NCBI RefSeq assembly: GCF_900104635.1
Contig: NZ_FNWC01000007.1
Span: forward strand, 248,001 to 312,000
Direction of reading: 5' to 3'
Source: Coprococcus phoceensis
Lineage (GTDB): Bacteria > Bacillota > Clostridia > Lachnospirales > Lachnospiraceae
Length of the DNA stretch: 64,000 nucleotides
The position numbers and the translations under genes are program-made. This document shows, one piece after another, positions 1-7,918 of the stretch. How positions within the stretch are numbered: the stretch's first letter is position 1; each line of letters opens with the position of its first letter. Under the pieces are notes generated by a model. That model was not told the origin of the DNA and ran no database searches. It saw only the letters and a list, made by a program, of their open reading frames with translations.

Positions 1-42
1 TGAAGTCGCCTTAAAAAACTTCACACTTTACAGATTGGGGGT

Positions 43-1239
43 ATGTTTCTGAATGAAGAACAATGGATAAAAGAATTACGGGAGAAACGGATTGCTTACG
101 GTATCTCACAAGGCAGGCTGGCGGTGGCTTCTGGTATCACAAGGGAATATCTCAACAAGATAGAAAGCGGAAAAATGAAGCCGTCAAAAGAACTTCTGGA
201 AACTTTGCATAAGGAACTGGCAAGGTTCAATCCAGAAGCACCGCTTACCATGCTGTTTGATTATGTGAAAATTCGTTTTCCCACATTGGATATACAGCAC
301 ATCATCAAAGATATATTAAAACTGAATATCAATTATATGCTCCATGAAGATTACGGGCGTTACAGCTATACGGAGCATTACTCTTTAGGGGACATCTTTA
401 TTTATACTTCGGCTGACGAAGAAAAAGGTGTCCTTTTAGAGTTAAAGGGGCGTGGTTGCAGGCAGTTTGAAAGTTACCTGCTGGCACAGCAAAGAAGCTG
501 GTATGACTTCCTCATGGACGCACTCATAGACGGTGGTGTTATGAAGCGTATCGACCTTGCTATCAACGACCATATGGGCATTTTGGATATTCCAGAGCTT
601 GCGGAAAAATGCAGGAAACGGGAATATATCGGAAAGTCCAGAAGTTACAAGTTTTACTTGTCGGGCGAGCTTATCAAGCACAGAGAGGACGACAGAGAAT
701 ATATGGGACGTACCCTTTATCTTGGTTCGCTGAAATCAGATGTGTATTTTTGTATCTATGAAAAGGACTATGAGCAGTACGTCAAGTTAGGGACACCGCT
801 TGAAGAAGCCGACATTATCAACCGTTTTGAGATACGGCTTAGAAATGAACGTGCCTATTATGCAGTACGAGATTTGCTGACCTATTATGACGCAGAGCAG
901 ACCGCCTTTTCTATCATCAACCAGTATGTGCGGTTTGTTGATGAAGAACCCGACAAGCGAAAAAATGACTGGAAACTTAATGACCGCTGGGCTTGGTTTA
1001 TCGGCGACAACAGAAAGAGTTTGAAGCTGACGACAAAGCCAGAACCTTACACCTTAGACCGTACATTGCGTTGGGTACAAAGGCAGGTAGCACCGACCTT
1101 GAAAATGTTGAAAAAGATTGATAAAGGAAACGGGACTGACTATATGGAAACGATTGAGAAGCAGGCAAAGCTCACAGAAAAGCATGAAATGATAATCAAA
1201 CAGCAGACGACCCCTGCAAAAGATTTAGTGGAAAGTTAG
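43..1239 (+). CDS. mobT: MobT relaxase (Tn916 Orf20 type), ICE1 copy
   Basis: A 398-aa protein of the replication-initiation-factor (Rep_trans-like) family that acts as the oriT relaxase of Tn916-type ICEs. Residues 8-60 form an XRE-type helix-turn-helix (motif ISQGRLAVASGITREYL). The catalytic Rep_trans-like domain follows, including the conserved stretch RIDLAINDH near residue 170. It is almost identical to the copy at 28101-29297. The start codon follows GGGGGT directly. It is followed closely by two small membrane-protein genes, as in ICE2. The cognate oriT would lie left of base 1. Confidence 0.93.
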   Translation: MFLNEEQWIKELREKRIAYGISQGRLAVASGITREYLNKIESGKMKPSKELLETLHKELARFNPEAPLTMLFDYVKIRFPTLDIQHIIKDILKLNINYMLHEDYGRYSYTEHYSLGDIFIYTSADEEKGVLLELKGRGCRQFESYLLAQQRSWYDFLMDALIDGGVMKRIDLAINDHMGILDIPELAEKCRKREYIGKSRSYKFYLSGELIKHREDDREYMGRTLYLGSLKSDVYFCIYEKDYEQYVKLGTPLEEADIINRFEIRLRNERAYYAVRDLLTYYDAEQTAFSIINQYVRFVDEEPDKRKNDWKLNDRWAWFIGDNRKSLKLTTKPEPYTLDRTLRWVQRQVAPTLKMLKKIDKGNGTDYMETIEKQAKLTEKHEMIIKQQTTPAKDLVES

Positions 1240-1251
1240 GAGTGATAAAAG

Positions 1252-1386
1252 ATGTGGGTATTATTAAAAGACTTCCTGCTGGTATCTATGGGAATGGGTA
1301 TCGGCGTGGTCTTGATGTGTATTTTGAATGTCGGCAAAGAAGCTGACTATGAAATGAAACAATTAAAAGAAAGCGAGGAGAATTAA
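1252..1386 (+). CDS. Small membrane protein, DUF3789-like, ICE1
   Basis: A 44-aa ORF beginning MWVLLKDFLLVSMGMGIG with one membrane helix (about residues 4-28) and a charged acidic tail. An AGGAGTG ribosome-binding site precedes the start, and the stop directly abuts the ATG of the next gene. The same gene, with few changes, occurs at 29310-29444. Its position between mobT and the TcpD-like gene is conserved in Tn916 relatives. The function is unknown; a role in transfer is inferred from position only. Confidence 0.7.
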   Translation: MWVLLKDFLLVSMGMGIGVVLMCILNVGKEADYEMKQLKESEEN

Positions 1387-1608
1387 ATGAATTTCGGACA
1401 AAATTTGTATCAATGGTTTTTATCAAATGCACAGAGCTTAGTGCTTATGGCGATTGTGGTTATCGGTATCTACTTAGGGTTCAAGCGTGAGTTTTCCAAA
1501 CTTATCGGCTTCTTGGTAGTTGCCTTGATTGCTGTCGGTTTGGTATTCAACGCTGGCGGTGTGAAAGATGTACTGTTAGAGCTGTTCAATAAGATTATTG
1601 GTGCATAA
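1387..1608 (+). CDS. TcpD-like two-helix membrane protein (Tn916 Orf19 type), ICE1
   Basis: A 73-aa hydrophobic protein (MNFGQNLYQWFLSNAQSL...) with two membrane segments at about residues 14-32 and 38-58. The predicted protein is identical to 29445-29666. It matches the small TcpD/Orf19 component of Tn916-like conjugation systems, a membrane partner of the mating machinery. It ends just before the cargo promoter of slot B. The family call comes from sequence memory of Tn916 and from the conserved neighbourhood. Confidence 0.8.
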   Translation: MNFGQNLYQWFLSNAQSLVLMAIVVIGIYLGFKREFSKLIGFLVVALIAVGLVFNAGGVKDVLLELFNKIIGA

Positions 1609-1615
1609 AATTTTA

Positions 1616-1644
1616 TTGTAGTGTTAATATACGAATGGTATAAT
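1616..1644 (+). promoter_or_regulatory. Slot B cargo promoter, ICE1
   Basis: TTGTAG at 1616-1621, a 17-bp spacer and TATAAT at 1639-1644 form a good sigma-A promoter right after the TcpD-like stop codon. It is followed by ATGGATATGAAGAAAGCGAC. The same promoter and initially transcribed sequence recur at 19640, 23737 and 29676, always at the start of a cargo block. Confidence 0.75.
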
Positions 1645-1698
1645 ATGGATATGAAGAAAGCGACAAACTTGAAGATATACAATAGAGAGCGTGATGAA

Positions 1699-2223
1699 AT
1701 GACGGATATTAGTGGTATTTTTTCAATAGGTAGTAGTACAAACCCTCAATGGATTTCATTATGTGGACATTTGGAAGCCATTATTGGAAATTATTTTCTT
1801 TCACAGGCGGGAAATCCAGAAGCATATTGGTATGCTATATACTATGACTCAACAATAGACAGATATAATGAATGTGTGGAAATAACAGATAAGAATTTAA
1901 TTGGTTATGTTTATTGTGATGATAGAGTAGCCTTTGTTTTGAACAGTTTCCTTGAAAAATTTATAAACGATACTGTAGATTATGATATTCATTATGTCGG
2001 CGTAGATTCTTTAGATAAAGAATGTATTGAATGCAGAAGATACACTGATTATTGTGAGCATATTTTACCTGCTTTCTGGATAGATGACGATTTTTTGAAT
2101 AATGAAAAACTTGCGTTTGATTATGAAAAATTTGAACTGATAGATGCTGGAGTTAAATATCTTAATCCCAAGCATTTTTCTGTAAAAAACTTTGTAATGT
2201 ATTGCAGATTTGATAAAAAGTGA
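1699..2223 (+). CDS. Hypothetical cargo protein, slot B of ICE1
   Basis: The reading frame is open from 1621, but the promoter -10 box lies at 1639-1644, so the start must be later. ATG 1699 (MTDISGIFSIG...) gives 174 aa; ATG 1645 is an alternative. The protein is acidic and soluble, with no signal peptide or membrane helix, and contains a cysteine-bearing stretch (CIECRRYTDYCEH). I do not recognise the family. It is AT-rich compared with the backbone and sits alone between the slot B promoter and terminator, the place where ICE2 carries an IS91-like element and a zinc-finger gene. It is therefore accessory cargo of unknown function. Confidence 0.6.
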   Translation: MTDISGIFSIGSSTNPQWISLCGHLEAIIGNYFLSQAGNPEAYWYAIYYDSTIDRYNECVEITDKNLIGYVYCDDRVAFVLNSFLEKFINDTVDYDIHYVGVDSLDKECIECRRYTDYCEHILPAFWIDDDFLNNEKLAFDYEKFELIDAGVKYLNPKHFSVKNFVMYCRFDKK

Positions 2224-2300
2224 GATTACAGTATAATAAAAGATATTTCTTTCGTTGTTAGCGACAAATTCTAGTTTTACAATTTTATATCCATACACAC

Positions 2301-2333
2301 AAAGCAGTTAGTCTTAGGATTGACTGCTTTTTT
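2301..2333 (+). terminator. Slot B cargo terminator, ICE1
   Basis: A 12-bp stem (AAGCAGTTAGTC / GATTGACTGCTT, two G-U pairs) with a TTAG loop and a T run. The same sequence closes cargo blocks at 26464 and 32574. Confidence 0.85.
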
Positions 2334-2363
2334 CTTACTAAAATTTTAGATTGGAGTGATGAA

Positions 2364-2660
2364 ATGAACAATATTTTTAAGGATATGCAGGAAAAAATCG
2401 GTTGTGAATACATTTCTGACCTGCCCTCTTACAAGCGTAAGGTGTGGCAGGAAATGAAACAGCTGAACCCTGCCGACTATGAAGAAAGACAGTTAGAAGA
2501 TTTTTCAAAGTATGTGTTTGGTATGTCGTACCAGACCTTAAAAGATGTGATGAAACAACAGAAAGGACGTGAGGAACAATGCAGGAAACAAGGGTGCTGG
2601 TGGAAACGAGAGGAACAGCTGGCGAAGAAACAACATCATACTGGTTCGACCTGCCGATAG
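2364..2660 (+). CDS. Small ORF upstream of ardA, ICE1
   Basis: A 98-aa reading frame (MNNIFKDMQEKIGCEYISD...) with a good ribosome-binding site (GGAGTGATGAA). Its C-terminal 27 codons overlap the start of ardA in another frame. It is conserved at 32636-32932 with few changes over the non-overlapping part, which supports real coding. The protein is basic and probably soluble, with no recognised domain. The overlap suggests translational coupling to ardA. Confidence 0.65.
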   Translation: MNNIFKDMQEKIGCEYISDLPSYKRKVWQEMKQLNPADYEERQLEDFSKYVFGMSYQTLKDVMKQQKGREEQCRKQGCWWKREEQLAKKQHHTGSTCR

Positions 2661-3082
2661 AGGTTGCCGAGTTTGAAGAAAAGTTAGGTGTCGGTGCAGA
2701 AAGTGGGGATTACCGCATTATCGAAAAGGTGTTGCCTTATGCTGATGAAGTTCACGAACATACAAGCGTGTATCAGCTTAACGAATTAGATTTTATGTAC
2801 CGCCAGCTTTCAAGTGATATGCAGGAAGAATATGTATCACTACTTACGGTGTTTGAGAATTTAGAAGCACTTTATATTTGCAGGAACGTGATTACCGTTT
2901 ATCCAGACTGCAAAAGCATGATAGATGTTGCAAGGCAAAAGCTGATGAACGACCCGACGTTCAAACATCTGTCCGAGGACTGTCAAGAATACTATTTTGA
3001 CTTTGAAGCCTACGCTTCTCACTTGCAGGAACACGGGAAATTTTTAGTAACAGAACACGGTATCTTTGAACTGCCAGAGTAG
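2579..3082 (+). CDS. ardA: ArdA antirestriction protein, ICE1
   Basis: A 167-aa acidic protein of the ArdA family, a DNA mimic that blocks type I restriction enzymes when the ICE enters a new cell (Tn916 Orf18 is the structural reference). The sequence shows the typical YWFDLPIE start, a very acidic composition and the C-terminal FDFEAYASHL motif of ArdA. ATG 2579 follows GAGGAACA. A second ardA gene followed downstream but is now fused to tcpC. Confidence 0.92.
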   Translation: MQETRVLVETRGTAGEETTSYWFDLPIEVAEFEEKLGVGAESGDYRIIEKVLPYADEVHEHTSVYQLNELDFMYRQLSSDMQEEYVSLLTVFENLEALYICRNVITVYPDCKSMIDVARQKLMNDPTFKHLSEDCQEYYFDFEAYASHLQEHGKFLVTEHGIFELPE

Positions 3083-3099
3083 GAAATGAGGTGGTGCTT

Positions 3100-4212
3100 A
3101 TGATTGATGATATGGCGGTTTATATTGCTAATCTTGGTAAATACAATGAGGGTTATTTAGTCGGTGCTTGGTTCACGTTCCCCATTGACGAAGAAGATGT
3201 GAAAGAAAAAATCGGCTTGAATGAACAGTATGAGGAATACACAATCCATGATACCGACAACTTCCCGATTGCGATTGGCGAGTATGTTTCCATTGAAGAA
3301 CTCAATGAGATGTATGAAATGATAGAGGAACTTCCCGACTATATCGTAGAGTGTCTGGACGAATTTATCAGCCACTACGGGACGCTGGAAGAAGTCGTGG
3401 AACACAAGGACGATATTTATTATTATCCCGACTGTGAAACCATGACAGACGTTGCCTACTACTACATAGACGAATTGCAGGCACTTGGCGACATTCCACC
3501 CAGCTTACAGAACTACATTGACTATGAAGCCTACGGGCGAGATTTGGATATGGGTAATATTGACAATATCAACAGCAAAGAAGCGATTGAAGCAAGGACG
3601 CAGGCAATCAGCGGTTATCTGACAAAGGAATTGCAGGACTTGAATGTTGATACAATCAGAACGGATATATCGACCAGCTCCACAGTTACAGATGTGATTG
3701 TATGGAGTATCGAACAGTTGGGAACGGACACTTTTTCTGCTACCTACGAAGTAGATCAGCAGATAAAAGAGGGAGAACAGACAAGCAATGTGAAAGCGAC
3801 CTATACTGTAAAAGTCCATGTAGACGCTGACGGGGATATGGTAATCATTCAGAGCCCTACCCTTGCACCGGCAATCGAAAAATCAGACTATGAGCCTAAG
3901 GCACCAGAAGCAAATGCAAGTGTAGACGCTGATACTGTCAATGACGCTACTGCATTTCTGGAAACATTCTTTAAGATCTATCCAACAGCAACAGAAAAAG
4001 AGCTTGCTTACTATGTATCTGGGAATGTGATTGAACCTATCGGCAGGGATTATCTTTATTCTGAACTGATAAACCCTATCTTTACAAAGGACGGGGACAA
4101 TGTGAAAGTCAAGGTTGCCGTGAAATTCCTTGATAATCAGACAAAGGCTACGCAGGTATCACAGTATGAGCTTGTACTACATAAGGATAGCAACTGGAAG
4201 ATTGTAGGATAA
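3100..4212 (+). CDS. In-frame ArdA-TcpC fusion left by a deletion
   Basis: A 370-aa protein. Residues 1 to about 152 match the second ArdA of ICE2 (33372-33875), up to YEAYGRDLDMG. From about residue 158 (NSKEAIEARTQAI...) it matches TcpC of ICE2 from its periplasmic/extracellular part to the C-terminus. The junction at 3555-3572 contains some 16 bases found in neither parent. The TcpC membrane anchor is missing, so the TcpC part would stay in the cytoplasm and cannot work in the mating pore. ArdA also lost its last residues (ICE2: GGCFIETSRGMCEIPY). Whether the chimera still has antirestriction activity is unknown. Confidence 0.9.
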   Translation: MIDDMAVYIANLGKYNEGYLVGAWFTFPIDEEDVKEKIGLNEQYEEYTIHDTDNFPIAIGEYVSIEELNEMYEMIEELPDYIVECLDEFISHYGTLEEVVEHKDDIYYYPDCETMTDVAYYYIDELQALGDIPPSLQNYIDYEAYGRDLDMGNIDNINSKEAIEARTQAISGYLTKELQDLNVDTIRTDISTSSTVTDVIVWSIEQLGTDTFSATYEVDQQIKEGEQTSNVKATYTVKVHVDADGDMVIIQSPTLAPAIEKSDYEPKAPEANASVDADTVNDATAFLETFFKIYPTATEKELAYYVSGNVIEPIGRDYLYSELINPIFTKDGDNVKVKVAVKFLDNQTKATQVSQYELVLHKDSNWKIVG

Positions 4213-4282
4213 AAAGTTCATAAATGTTGTTATACTCCCACATACTACTTATTATTTCAATTTTGTTAGGTGTAATGAAATC

Positions 4283-4337
4283 TATAAATTCCATAATGCA
4301 ATATATACTTGACATTATGGAATTTATAATATATAAT
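4283..4337 (+). promoter_or_regulatory. Promoter and 16-bp palindromic operator of the XRE gene
   Basis: TTGACA (4309-4314), 17 bp and TATAAT (4332-4337) form a near-consensus promoter. A perfect 16-bp inverted repeat, TATAAATTCCATAATG at 4283-4298 and its complement at 4313-4328, overlaps the -35 box and spacer. This is a plausible autoregulatory operator for the XRE repressor just downstream. Confidence 0.7.
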
Positions 4338-4376
4338 CCATGTATAAGAAGAAAGAAAGGAGCATTAAGTGAAATT

Positions 4377-4571
4377 GTGAAGAATAAAAGAATAAAAATT
4401 GCTAGACTTGAGTGTGATATGAGTCAAGAAGATTTAGCAAAAACAGTAGGTGTAACACGTCAAACAATCGGATTGATTGAAGCTGGAAATTATAACCCGA
4501 CACTTAAACTTTGTTTAGCAATCTGTAAAGCACTTAATAAGACTTTAGACGATTTATTTTGGGAGGAATAA
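4377..4571 (+). CDS. XRE-family transcriptional regulator (cargo, ICE1)
   Basis: A 64-aa one-domain Cro/CI-type regulator. The helix-turn-helix covers about residues 15-40 (MSQEDLAKTVGVTRQTIGLIE), ending in the family tail LDDLFWEE. GTG 4377 (MKNKRIKIARLE...) is chosen because the longer frame from 4224 would run through the promoter. AGGAG lies 14 bases upstream. Genes of this type are commonly paired with a small membrane protein. Here that partner follows 4 bp later and is broken by an IS. The palindrome in its promoter suggests self-repression. Confidence 0.85.
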   Translation: MKNKRIKIARLECDMSQEDLAKTVGVTRQTIGLIEAGNYNPTLKLCLAICKALNKTLDDLFWEE

Positions 4572-4622
4572 AAGCATGAAAACAAATAAAATTAAAGATG
4601 AACGTATCGTTCAATTAAATAA

Positions 4623-6207
4623 CTAAGACTTCCCATACCCCAAATGGGACTTGTTCCTTGAAAATTCAATATTTCAGCTAACAAAATAGCGATTTATGCC
4701 ACAGTAGCCAGTGGATGGAGTGCATTACGCAGATATTCCGGCAGTCTGGACTCAAAATCAGCAGTAAATCTAGCCAACTGTTCGTCACTAAGCTTCAGAA
4801 GTTCCTGAAGGCTTGCCATGAAAGCATCCATCAGGATGCTAAGTGAACGGTAGAAAGTGATATCTGCCATTTCATCTACCAGAAAAAAGAACAGTTCCCC
4901 TAGGGTTCGTTGATCTTCATTCTGTCTCTGCTCCATTGCAAGTAACATGTATCTGGTAAACACGATTGCTACGTGAGCAGTCAGTGCATCATAAGATAAG
5001 CTATGACATTCACCAATCAGATTCAGCATAGACTTGCAGGTCTTGAAAAAGACCTCGATTTTCCAGCGTTTGCCATAGATGCGGATGATTTCTTCTTCGG
5101 AGAGCGATGTATCTGTGCATATGAAAGCAAGCCAATCCTTACGATTGGCCTTGTTTCTTACGCAAACGATTTTTGCTGGAATGGGATTCTCTTTCCCTAC
5201 CATCACATCAACAGAAAGAAGATACCTGGAACGGCCACGACGTTTCTTGTTCCTGGAATATATTTCCTTGATATTAAGCTGGTCCTCACCATAAGTGTAC
5301 TTGATGCGGCTGCTTTTCTTGATCATGGCAATGACATCCATTCCTCTAGACTTAAGCGCAGTTATCTGTGCAGGATTGGAAAACCAGGAATCAAAAAGCA
5401 CATATTCTGCAGAAAGCCCCGCAGATACAGCGGTATCAAGGAGTGTAAGCATTGCCTCCGGAGCTTTTGTCTGTGCAAGCTTACGACGCTTTCCGGCAAG
5501 AGTTCTCTTATCAAATGCCTTCACAGGGCCGATGATGTTCGACTCTTTGGATGAAGCCAGGAGACAGCTGTTTACAGGAATCAGCGTATTCCCATCGCTC
5601 CAGCTTACGGTCAGCATACGGAAGCCTTTCTTGTAGTTCATTCCCGTATGATCAAAGACTTTAGATCCCAGTTCTGTCTTTTTGCAGCTTGTACGATGGA
5701 ACAGACTGTCGTCGATGATAAACACGTTCTTACGGGAGTCATCAGTAAGGTGCTTTAGATCATTCTTCACGATGTCAGCAGCAAGAAGTGATGTAAAACG
5801 GAGCCAGTTGGTTTTCGTAGAATTCAGAAAACGATAGAAGGTGTTCTTGGAAAACGCTTCTTTGAAGGAACCTGTTTTCTGTTGCATATACATACTTCTT
5901 CCAGTGAAAATGTTCCCCATCTTATACTTAAGCAGAGAAACAGAGGAAACGCCTTTCTCTTTGGTGCCGTTGCATTGCTTCAACAACCTGCCAACGTGAT
6001 GCTTGATAAAAAACTTCTGGACACAATCAAGTAATGCTACCTCATTGCTATTGTTCTGTGATATACTGGACATGGCATAAATCCCCTTTTCTATTTTGGT
6101 TTTTCGACAATTCTATTATACCAAAGGAACGTATTTATGCCTTTTTAATTGGCTGAAATATTGAATTTTCAAGGTTAATCACACCTTATTGGTGTGGGAA
6201 GTTTGAG
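4623..6207 (-). mobile_element. IS4-family insertion sequence, copy 1
   Basis: A 1585-bp element with imperfect inverted ends (CTAAGACTTCCCA / CTCAAACTTCCCA) and a 7-bp target duplication TAAATAA (4616-4622 and 6208-6214). The transposase lies on the minus strand. Copy 2, in the opposite orientation, is at 20939-22523 with an identical predicted transposase. The duplication shows simple transposition into the cargo membrane-protein gene. Confidence 0.93.
4694..6073 (-). CDS. IS4-family DDE transposase, copy 1
   Basis: A 459-aa transposase. The DDE residues lie in FIIDDSLFHR (about 119), VLFDSWFSNP (about 227) and the E of the Y(2)R(3)E(6)K signature IYGKRWKIEVFFKTCK (about 340), which defines the IS4 family. 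The N-terminal part carries the DNA-binding region. The ORF is intact, and the predicted protein is identical to the copy at 21073-22452, so the element moved recently. Length is normal for the family. Confidence 0.95.
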   Translation of the reverse strand: MSSISQNNSNEVALLDCVQKFFIKHHVGRLLKQCNGTKEKGVSSVSLLKYKMGNIFTGRSMYMQQKTGSFKEAFSKNTFYRFLNSTKTNWLRFTSLLAADIVKNDLKHLTDDSRKNVFIIDDSLFHRTSCKKTELGSKVFDHTGMNYKKGFRMLTVSWSDGNTLIPVNSCLLASSKESNIIGPVKAFDKRTLAGKRRKLAQTKAPEAMLTLLDTAVSAGLSAEYVLFDSWFSNPAQITALKSRGMDVIAMIKKSSRIKYTYGEDQLNIKEIYSRNKKRRGRSRYLLSVDVMVGKENPIPAKIVCVRNKANRKDWLAFICTDTSLSEEEIIRIYGKRWKIEVFFKTCKSMLNLIGECHSLSYDALTAHVAIVFTRYMLLAMEQRQNEDQRTLGELFFFLVDEMADITFYRSLSILMDAFMASLQELLKLSDEQLARFTADFESRLPEYLRNALHPLATVA

Positions 6208-6655
6208 TAAATAACAAAATTCAGAGTGAAGCATTTATTTTAATTATTGCTATTTTAGCACTATCTATTTTTATAAAAGCATATATGCTAGATATGGGAG
6301 TACGAGAATATTTAACAGAAATGATTGTTATGATTGTTTCAATCGTGTATCTTTCAATCAGAGGTGCAATGGTCGGATACAGTTCAATGGATAACTTATA
6401 TTTTGGGAAAAAATTTAAGGTAATTTTTGCTCTACTATTAGCAGTTCTGATTACCGTTTTTAACGGAATTAGAAATTATACTATGTATGGGGAAAAATAT
6501 ACTGGAATATTGGACGTACATTTTCTTGCTGTAATAGGTGTTACTTTTATTTCTTCTCTCATTTTTGTTACTTTAATTTTGGGAGCTGTATATTCTATTG
6601 AAAAAATAGGACAAAAACGACTTGAAAAACAGTTTAATAATGATGAGGAATAAGT

Positions 6656-6880
6656 ATGTTAGGGCTTAGAAAACGTGATATTAAAAAGGCATTAAAAGCT
6701 GGTGCAAAAGCTGGCGGTGTATCATTAGCTGATGTTCGGGCAGATATAGAAGCTACGATTGAAGAAGCTATGAACAGCACCGACCCAGAAGTACAGGCGA
6801 ATTTCAAAAAGTATTTTGGAAATAAACGCCCTACGCCAGAAGAATATATTTATACGATTACCAAAAAAACAAAGGTGTAA
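6656..6880 (+). CDS. Spo0A C-terminal-domain-like small protein, slot C copy 1
   Basis: A 74-aa protein ([21 protein letters not shown]...). The pattern [45 protein letters not shown] resembles the small stand-alone proteins assigned to the Spo0A C-terminal (sporulation initiation) domain; that assignment is tentative. It starts 2 bp after the membrane-protein stop, so it is the last gene of the cargo operon. Near-identical copies end the other two slot C cargos (43408, 46977). It probably binds DNA and may be a regulator of the ICE backbone. Confidence 0.65.
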   Translation: MLGLRKRDIKKALKAGAKAGGVSLADVRADIEATIEEAMNSTDPEVQANFKKYFGNKRPTPEEYIYTITKKTKV

Positions 6881-6912
6881 TACAAAACAAGTGCTGTAAG
6901 GGGGCTTGTATC

Positions 6913-7034
6913 ATGGAAAGTTTTAAGCACAATCTTATACGGTCATACACTACCTAACAGCATTTTATCAACAACTGAATATTTTATAGCTATAATAGCT
7001 CGTATAAAACTATATGTTTTGTGCGGGCTTTTTT
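6913..7034 (+). promoter_or_regulatory. Leader peptide plus intrinsic terminator before the sigma-factor gene, ICE1
   Basis: A 14-codon ORF (6913-6957, MESFKHNLIRSYTT) follows a strong AAGGGGG site. It is followed by a stem-loop (6997-7010 with 7016-7029) and a T run. A leader ORF ahead of a terminator matches the transcriptional attenuation known upstream of tet(M)/orf7-orf8 in Tn916. ICE2 has a different sequence with the same layout at 47856-48016. Attenuation itself is inferred. Confidence 0.5.
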
Positions 7035-7155
7035 CATACCCGAAAAAATTAAATTTTTTTCAAAATAGGTCATTAAATCACACCCTTCATTCCCTATATG
7101 GTGCGGAAAGAGGGATAAACACTTTTCAAATCATAGAGGAAAGGGGGTGAGATTG

Positions 7156-7575
7156 ATGAAACCGTCTGACTTCCAGAAAACAGTTCAATGCCGTTTTGAA
7201 AGTTGTTTGAAGAAAGTTGTCCGACATGTTGTTAAGGACTATCAGAAGAAATTAAAACGACGACAAAAGGAAGAAACACTCTTTTGTGAACTTTCAGAAA
7301 TCGTTGTAGAAAATCTGGCTGTCTGGGACGACTATGATACGGACTATACGATTTTCAATGTATGCGGTAATGATATTCGTGTCTATGATGATGAATTGGC
7401 AGAAGCCTTGAAACAGTTATCCGAGCGTAACCGTGAAACTTTGCTGATGTATTACTTCTTGGAAATGAACAACGAAGAAATTGCAAAAAAGCAGAATATT
7501 TCCAGAAGCGGTGTATTCCAAAATCGACATAACTCATTGGCACTTATGAAAAAATTACTAAAGGAGAAACAGTAA
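7156..7575 (+). CDS. Sigma-70-like regulator (Tn916 Orf7 type), ICE1
   Basis: A 139-aa small sigma factor with a region 4-like helix-turn-helix near the C-terminus (ALKQLSERNRETLLMYYFLEMNNEEIAKKQNISRSGV...). In Tn916, orf7 together with orf8 switches on xis, int and the transfer genes after excision. ATG 7156 is chosen because AAGGGGG lies 8 bp upstream. The next gene begins 1 bp after its stop. It is clearly diverged from the ICE2 homologue (48135), so this regulatory block has a different origin even though xis and int match. Confidence 0.85.
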   Translation: MKPSDFQKTVQCRFESCLKKVVRHVVKDYQKKLKRRQKEETLFCELSEIVVENLAVWDDYDTDYTIFNVCGNDIRVYDDELAEALKQLSERNRETLLMYYFLEMNNEEIAKKQNISRSGVFQNRHNSLALMKKLLKEKQ

Positions 7576-7576
7576 A

Positions 7577-7825
7577 ATGAAGCAAACATTTAAGAAGCCG
7601 TCCTACTATTTGCTTTCACAAGCAATGGACGGAGGCGAAAAAGCGATTGAAAAGATACTGGCATTTTATGACCCGTACATATCAAAGTGCTGTCTGCGTC
7701 CACTCTATGATGAATACGGCAATGTTTATATTGTTGTAGATATGGAATTAAAGGGACTTATCAGAGAAGCACTTATCAAAATGATTTTAGGGTTTGATAT
7801 CGCCTTAGAAATCGAAGAAGAATAA
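7577..7825 (+). CDS. Helix-turn-helix partner protein (Tn916 Orf8 type), ICE1
   Basis: An 82-aa protein (MKQTFKKPSYYLLSQAMDGGEKAIEKILAFYDPYISKCC...) of the Orf8/helix-turn-helix family that always follows the Orf7-type sigma factor. It is co-transcribed with it (1 bp between genes). The conserved centre LRPLYDEYGNVYIVVDMELK matches the ICE2 copy (LRKLYDEHGNVCMVVDADLK). It is probably a co-activator of excision and transfer genes, by analogy with Tn916. Confidence 0.78.
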   Translation: MKQTFKKPSYYLLSQAMDGGEKAIEKILAFYDPYISKCCLRPLYDEYGNVYIVVDMELKGLIREALIKMILGFDIALEIEEE

Positions 7826-7918
7826 CAAGCAGTAACCGCAGAGTATGATTTGTTCAATCCCCTCTTTCCTGCTCTGCACCTGCTTTTACATGAAAGCAAC
7901 ACGCTTTCGCCACAGCTC

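Larger units (their letters stand above)
4576..6653 (+). pseudogene. Membrane protein (DUF6773-like) interrupted by IS4-family element
   Basis: The first 47 bases (4576-4622, MKTNKIKDERIVQLN...) and the part from 6215 to 6653 join in frame when the IS and one 7-bp target duplication are removed, giving a 161-aa protein with four membrane segments. The family assignment to DUF6773, the usual partner of this type of XRE regulator, is tentative. The residual ORF from 6285 (122 aa) might still be translated but lacks the first helix. Confidence 0.75.

Noticed and set aside
5003..5636. Plus-strand ORFs of 113 and 183 aa inside the IS4 element
   Set aside because: They lie opposite to the transposase gene and are repeated exactly in the second copy only because the whole element is repeated; no ribosome-binding site or family.
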